NCBI GenBank assembly: GCA_963726795.1
Contig: CAVSDD010000005.1
Coordinates: forward strand, 98,552 to 162,551
Length of the DNA stretch: 64,000 nt
Direction of reading: 5' to 3'
Source: Hyphomicrobium_A sp963726795
GTDB taxonomy: Bacteria; Pseudomonadota; Alphaproteobacteria; Rhizobiales; Hyphomicrobiaceae
Shown here: one piece after another, positions 59,848-64,000 of the stretch
Numbering within the stretch: the first letter of the stretch is position 1
Layout: each line of letters opens with the position of its first letter
The notes under the pieces: generated by a model
Database searches by the model: none
Seen by the model: only the letters and a program-made list of their open reading frames with translations
What the model was told of the DNA's origin: nothing
Made by a program: the position numbers and the translations under genes

Positions 59848-60870
59848 TCAATGCCCCAGGTTCAACGCGTCAATCACCCGCTGGATGTCGGGGGGGAACG
59901 AGCTCGCGAAGTGGAGCTCTTTGCCGGTGGCTGGGTGCTCGAACCCGAGCTCGGCGGCATGCAGGGCCTGCCGGTCGAGCGCGGCCAGCGCCTCTCTTGC
60001 GGCTTCGGGAATGACGCGAGCTTTTTCTTTGAAACCCGTCGCGTATAGCTGGTCCCCGACGACCGGATGCCCCGCGTGCGCCATGTGCACGCGAATTTGA
60101 TGTGTGCGCCCGGTCTCCAGGCGAAGCCGCAAGAGACTGATCGCTCCGGAAGTTCCCGGCGCAAAGGTCTCCACCAGCTCGTAATGCGTTACCGCGTGTC
60201 TGCCGTACTCTCCCTTCGACACCGCGATTTTTTTCCGGTTGATCGGGCTGCGCGACAACGGGGCATCGATGGTGCCGCGCGGACGCCGCGGAGCGCCCCA
60301 GATCAGCGCGAGATAGGTACGCTGCAGCCGCCCATCAAGGCCGTGAGCGGCGAACTGAGCGCTTAGCCCCTTGTGCGCCGAGTCCGTCTTTGCGACGACC
60401 AGCAGTCCGGACGTACCCTTGTCCAAACGGTGGACGATGCCCGGGCGCTTCACTCCTCCTATGCCTGACAGACTGTCGCCGCAGTGCGCAAGCAACGCGT
60501 TGACGAGCGTGCCGGATGCGTGCCCGGCGGCAGGATGCACCACGAGATCAGCCGGCTTGTCGATCACGATTAGATCGGCATCCTCGTAGCGGACGTCGAG
60601 CGCGATTGCCTGGGGAACGGGCGTTGCGGCGTGTGCCTCCGGCACGTCCACCGAAAACACCTCGCCCAGTTTGACCCGGTGATTTCCGTCTCCTATGGTC
60701 GCGCCGCCGGCATCCGTGACCCGGCCCGTGCGCACGAGCCCCTGGACCTGAGCACGGCTCAGATGCTCGATCCGCTCGGAAAGGATTTTGTCGAGCCGAG
60801 CGCCGGCATCGCCAGTCGTCACTTCGACTTTGATCGGACTTCCGATCAGATGTTTGCGGTCAGGCGCCAT
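59848..60870 (-). CDS. rluD: RluA/RluD-family 23S rRNA pseudouridine synthase
   Basis: 340 residues. An S4 domain (ARLDKILSERIEHLSRAQVQ) is followed by the catalytic RluA domain with GIVHRLDKGTSGLLVVAKT, where the Asp of HRLDKGTSG is the nucleophile, then RKKIAVSK and LETGRTHQIRVHMAHAGHP. The S4 domain and length favour RluD, which modifies helix 69 of 23S rRNA, over RluA; RluC is not excluded. Divergent from the DUF6476 gene, with 32 bases between starts, an order common in Hyphomicrobiales. Confidence 0.88.
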   Translation of the reverse strand: MAPDRKHLIGSPIKVEVTTGDAGARLDKILSERIEHLSRAQVQGLVRTGRVTDAGGATIGDGNHRVKLGEVFSVDVPEAHAATPVPQAIALDVRYEDADLIVIDKPADLVVHPAAGHASGTLVNALLAHCGDSLSGIGGVKRPGIVHRLDKGTSGLLVVAKTDSAHKGLSAQFAAHGLDGRLQRTYLALIWGAPRRPRGTIDAPLSRSPINRKKIAVSKGEYGRHAVTHYELVETFAPGTSGAISLLRLRLETGRTHQIRVHMAHAGHPVVGDQLYATGFKEKARVIPEAAREALAALDRQALHAAELGFEHPATGKELHFASSFPPDIQRVIDALNLGH

Positions 60871-60902
60871 GTTTCCGCGACATCCAAACGCGAGGGGTGC
60901 CG

Positions 60903-61313
60903 ATGCAAGCCTCCGACGCTACGGTTCAAGCTGCCCCGCCGGCGACGGCAGGTGGCGCGAGCGATACGCGAGAGATACGCATCCAACGCCTTCTCAAGGC
61001 CGTCGTCATTTTTCTGGCCCTCACGCTCTTAGCGGGCCTGGCGCTGGTCGTCGGGCGTGTCATCTATCTCGCCTCCTCAACGCGGATGCAAGCGAGCCAA
61101 GACGTGTCGGTGGCCTCGCCCACGCTGGCAATCCGTCCCGAGCAGACGCTTGGGCTGCCGGCGGGAGCGCAGGTTAGGTCCGTATCGCTGTCGGGAAACC
61201 GGCTAGCCGTCCACTACGAAGTGGGGTCTGCATCCGGCATTGCCATACTTGATCTGCAGACAGGCCGGACGGTGACCAATGTCTCGATCGAACCCAATCC
61301 TGCGGGGCATTAA
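60903..61313 (+). CDS. DUF6476 family single-pass membrane protein
   Basis: 136 residues from ATG 60903, preceded by GAGGGG; GTG 60897 is an alternative. One transmembrane helix (AVVIFLALTLLAGLALVVGR) is followed by a periplasmic part with LPAGAQVRSVSLSGNRLAVH and GIAILDLQTGRTV. This matches the small DUF6476 proteins found next to rluD/rpoH in alphaproteobacteria. Function unknown. Confidence 0.75.
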   Translation: MQASDATVQAAPPATAGGASDTREIRIQRLLKAVVIFLALTLLAGLALVVGRVIYLASSTRMQASQDVSVASPTLAIRPEQTLGLPAGAQVRSVSLSGNRLAVHYEVGSASGIAILDLQTGRTVTNVSIEPNPAGH

Positions 61314-61408
61314 CCGCGGCCGGGCGGCGTTTGCTTCGACAGGACCGAGCGTCCAGAAGAAACGCTTGATCGCGGGCCCCTGCCTCCCATATAGGTTCGC
61401 CTAGCGCT

Positions 61409-61484
61409 GTCCCGTTCGTCTAGTGGCCTAGGACACCAGCCTCTCACGTTGGGAACAGGGGTTCGACTCCCCTACGGGGCGCCA
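61409..61484 (+). tRNA. tRNA-Glu (anticodon CTC)
   Basis: Acceptor stem GTCCCGT/ACGGGGC with discriminator G and encoded CCA. The anticodon stem CCAGC/GTTGG encloses CTCTCAC, giving CTC. The T arm is GGGGTTCGACTCCCC. 76 bases. Confidence 0.94.
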
Positions 61485-61578
61485 TTCAGCCATAAGCCAT
61501 TGATCTTGCAGAAACCCTTGTTAACCAAGGGTTTCCTTGGCTGACTGCTACGTTTTTCCGCCGGTAGGCTGGCCAATG

Positions 61579-62586
61579 TTAAGGCTGCCCGCCGCCTCCC
61601 GCCGCGCCGTATATCTGTCCGGTGGCATAGCTTGCGTCCTCTGCCGCGAGCTGCACGTAGATCGAGGCGAGCTCCACCGGCTGTCCAGGCCGCTCGAAGA
61701 CCGTCTGACCACCGAACTTCTCGAGCTTCTCCATGCTCGCGCCGCCCGAGACTTGCAGCGGGGTCCAGATCGGCCCGGGCGCCACGCCATTGACGCGAAT
61801 GCCCTTGGCGCAAGTGCTTCGCCAGCGACTTTACGTAGTTCATCGTCGCCGCTTTGGTCTGTGCGTAGTCGTACAGGTCGGGCGAGGGATCGTAGGCCTG
61901 CTCGGACGTAGTACCGATGATGCATGCGCCAGGCTTCAAGTGCGGCAGGGCCGCTTTGATGATCCAGAACGGCGCGTAGATATTGGTCTTCATCGTCGCG
62001 TCGAACTCCTCGGAGGTGACGTCGAGAATGAATCGCGCGCCTGCTGACGGCGCGGCGTTGCAGACCACAATGTCGAGACCGCCAAGCCCCTCGACGGCAT
62101 CGGCGACCAAGCTTCTGGCAGAACGCCTCATCGCGAAGATCGCCGGGGATGGCGACGCCGGTTCGCCCTCCGGCCTTGATCAGTTCGACCACATCTTGCG
62201 CATCCGGCTCCTCGGTCGGGAAGTAGTTGATCGCGACGTCTGCGCCCTCGCGCGCATAGGCGATCGCTGCGGCGCGCCCATCCCGGAAGTCGCCACGGTA
62301 ATCAGCGCCTTACGTCCCGTCAGGCGTCCGGAGCCTTTGTAGCTCGTCTCGCCATGATCGGGCGGGGGGTTCATGTTCTTGGCCAGACCGGGCCAGGGTT
62401 CGGGGTGCCGGACTGGAACGGGGGCTTTGGATATTTCGACACGGGATCTTCCATTCGCGTCTCCGTCTCAGTCTGGTCTTTCTCGGTCTGGGCATTGGCG
62501 ATGGTGCTTGGACTTCTGAAGGCACTGGCGGCTCGTTCCGCGCCCGCGCCTACCAGTCGACGCCGCGATATGTCGTTCTTGCCCAT
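61579..62586 (-). pseudogene. SDR oxidoreductase broken by several frameshifts
   Basis: Reading leftward from ATG 62586 (AAGGAAT upstream), coding pieces of one SDR appear in changing frames: MEDPVSKYPKPPFQ, NPPPDHGETSYKGSGRLTGR, AIAYAREGADVAINYFPTEE, VVELIKAGGRTGVAIPGDLR, GGLDIVVCNAAPSAGARFIL, YDYAQTKAATMNYVKSLAKH with the catalytic YxxxK, VAPGPIWTPLQVSGGASMEK and a stop at 61579. The order and sequence match the SDR family whose members begin with KYPxPPFPxQxQxxPG. At least four frame changes, one in the nucleotide-binding glycine motif. Either a young pseudogene or poor sequence. Confidence 0.78.
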
Positions 62587-62783
62587 CGCCAATTCCTTAA
62601 CGTCGTTTTGCGTCCGAACGGTCGAGCCGATCGATCGTTCCGAATGTCGGTGCTGAGTGCTTAACGACGCGAAGCCAATCGGAACAACGCATCGATTTGG
62701 AGCCGTCGTGATTCGAGCGGTCCTGTTTCAGCCGGCCGTGTGGATAGAAATTGGCGCACCGCGGTATTGCCGGATCCGCACGA

Positions 62784-63038
62784 TCACAGCCTTCGGATGA
62801 GACCGATGAAGCCCAGCAGGATAAGAGCGCCGATGGTGGCTGCGATGATCCCAGCGAACCAGCCGTGCAGGTTGATACCGAATACCGGAGCCAACGTCCC
62901 GGCAATGGCGGCGCCAAGGATGCCGATCGCCACGTTGCCGAACAGTCCAAAGCCGTAACCTTCCACAAGCAGGCCGGCGAGCCAGCCTGCCAAGGCGCCG
63001 ATCACGATCCAGGAAATGATCGAGTGATACGCGAGCAC
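62784..63038 (-). CDS. GlsB/YeaQ/YmgE family stress-response membrane protein
   Basis: 84 residues with three hydrophobic, Gly-rich segments: IISWIVIGALAGWLAGLLVE, GLFGNVAIGILGAAIAGTLA and GWFAGIIAATIGALILLGFI. This is the transglycosylase-associated (GlsB/YeaQ/YmgE) family of small membrane proteins, linked with general stress in other bacteria. Start MLAYHSIISW at 63038. Confidence 0.88.
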   Translation of the reverse strand: MLAYHSIISWIVIGALAGWLAGLLVEGYGFGLFGNVAIGILGAAIAGTLAPVFGINLHGWFAGIIAATIGALILLGFIGLIRRL

Positions 63039-63121
63039 GTGTCAGCTTTCTCCTTAGTCGGTCAGTGAACTTTTTACGTGTGGGGCTCGTTTCATTCGCG
63101 ACCAACAATTCGCGGCGCGAA

Positions 63122-64000
63122 ATGGACCTTCTTCTGACTATCGGCAATCGTTGGGTGGGCCGCTATGCCGACCCTGATCCTGTCGCACTTGACCGGGTCA
63201 ACGATCTCACTCCCGCTACCGTGGTCACGGGTGCTTCGGAGGGTTTGGGATTTGCCCTGGCACGCCGCATAGCTCGCGAGGGGCGCGCCATCGTCTTGCT
63301 TGCACGTTCAGCGGAACAATTGACGGAATCCGCAGCAACTGCGCGCCGCCTATCCGCGCTCGAGGGTCGTTTGCGAGGCGCTGGATGTCGGCGAAAGAGA
63401 TGCTCCCGGCAAACTCGACGCGCTGTTGGCGCGCCACAAACTGTACCTCGACGTTCTGGTGAACAACGCCGGGGTGGTGTCGTAGGTGGGGACTTCACCG
63501 GGCTCGATCAGGATAAGCTCGACGAACTGGTTGCGACCAACGTCGCGGCACTCACGCGCTTGACGCGTGACCGCTGCCTGCCGCGATGCGCGAACGGTCG
63601 CGCGGAGGTGTCATGAACCTTGCTTCGCTTGCCGCCTTTACTCCTGGTCCTTGGCAGGCGCCGTATTTCGCCAGCAAAGCCTACGTGCTTTCGCTCACTG
63701 CTGCGATCGGCGCCGAATGTGCAGGCGAAGGAGTTCGCGTATGCGCTATTGCGTTCGGACCCATCCACACCCGCATTCATCGCAGAATGGGGACGGTCAA
63801 CACCTATTACCGATTGCTGTTGCCGACGGCATCCGCCGATAGGATGGCGCGGCTCGCATGGCGCGCCTACCGTATGGGGCGAAGGGTCGTCGTGCCGGGC
63901 GTGGTCAACAGCTTCCTCGCATGGTCCGCAAGAGCTATGCCATTCGAGATCTTGCTGCCGCTGGTGGGATGGCTGATGAAGCCGCGTCGATGGACGCGGA
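63122..64000 (+). pseudogene. SDR-family protein with frameshifts, cut by window edge
   Basis: The frame begins near ATG 63122 (open from a GTG at 63065) with VVTGASEGLGFALARRIARE, a proper TGxxxGxG. The family sequence then moves between frames: VVCEALDVGERDAPGKLDAL, RHKLYLDVLVNNAGVV, GDFTGLDQDKLDELVATNVA, GGVMNLASLAAFTPGP, PYFASKAYVLSLTAAIGAEC (YxxxK present) and GRRVVVPGVVNSFLAWSARA near the right edge. At least three frame changes. As with the neighbouring SDR gene this may be a pseudogene or a sequence-quality problem. The stop is beyond the window. Confidence 0.72.

Overview
The window looks like a stretch of chromosome from a GC-rich alphaproteobacterium, most likely Hyphomicrobiales (Rhizobiales). 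The grounds are gene content and order: a soluble NAD-linked formate dehydrogenase operon of fds type, groESL behind a CIRCE element, the uvrC-pgsA-moaD-moaE neighbourhood, rpoH next to an rluD-like gene and a DUF6476 gene, DUF6894 and DUF4142 proteins, and a ligase-associated exonuclease/ligase pair. No phage, plasmid or CRISPR structure was seen, and the species cannot be named from the sequence.

Layout. 0-5.4 kb: partial DUF4142 gene, DUF6894 gene, then a DNA repair block (MBL-fold exonuclease, ATP-dependent ligase and, convergent, a LigD-like protein with phosphoesterase and polymerase domains but no ligase domain). 5.4-7.1 kb: decayed rlpA, tRNA-Gln(TTG) and an EAL-domain remnant. 7.1-25.3 kb: a giant repetitive adhesin (about 4,600 codons) followed by an HlyC-like protein and the ABC and membrane-fusion parts of a type I secretion system. 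25.5-32.8 kb: a three-gene set encoding a membrane metallophosphoesterase, a GMC oxidoreductase and a GMC oxidoreductase fused to an alpha/beta hydrolase. 32.9-40.2 kb: fdsG-fdsB-fdsA-fdhD-fdsD and a LysR regulator.

40.5-63 kb is mostly core genome: a secreted Ala/Lys/Pro-rich protein, groEL/groES, a FUSC-type membrane protein, an odd SDR-like gene, a TipF-like degenerate EAL protein, a HAD hydrolase, uvrC, a dienelactone hydrolase-like protein, an extensin-like protein, pgsA, moaD, moaE, an AmiC-like amidase, a duplicated lectin-like protein, rpoH, an rluD-like gene, DUF6476, tRNA-Glu(CTC) and a GlsB/YeaQ membrane protein. Two further SDR genes at the right end are broken by many frameshifts.

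Functional links. The adhesin, HlyC-like protein, ABC exporter and HlyD-like protein form a type I secretion locus lacking only a TolC-like outer-membrane channel. The fds genes make a molybdenum and Fe-S formate dehydrogenase feeding electrons to NAD; FdhD matures it, and moaD/moaE about 15 kb away contribute to its cofactor. groESL (CIRCE) and rpoH are the heat-shock components.

Sequence quality matters here. The adhesin carries about two dozen indels, most at positions where its own repeat copies differ, which points to consensus errors in an unresolved repeat rather than a dead gene. The multiply frameshifted SDR genes may be pseudogenes or may reflect poor sequence near a contig end.
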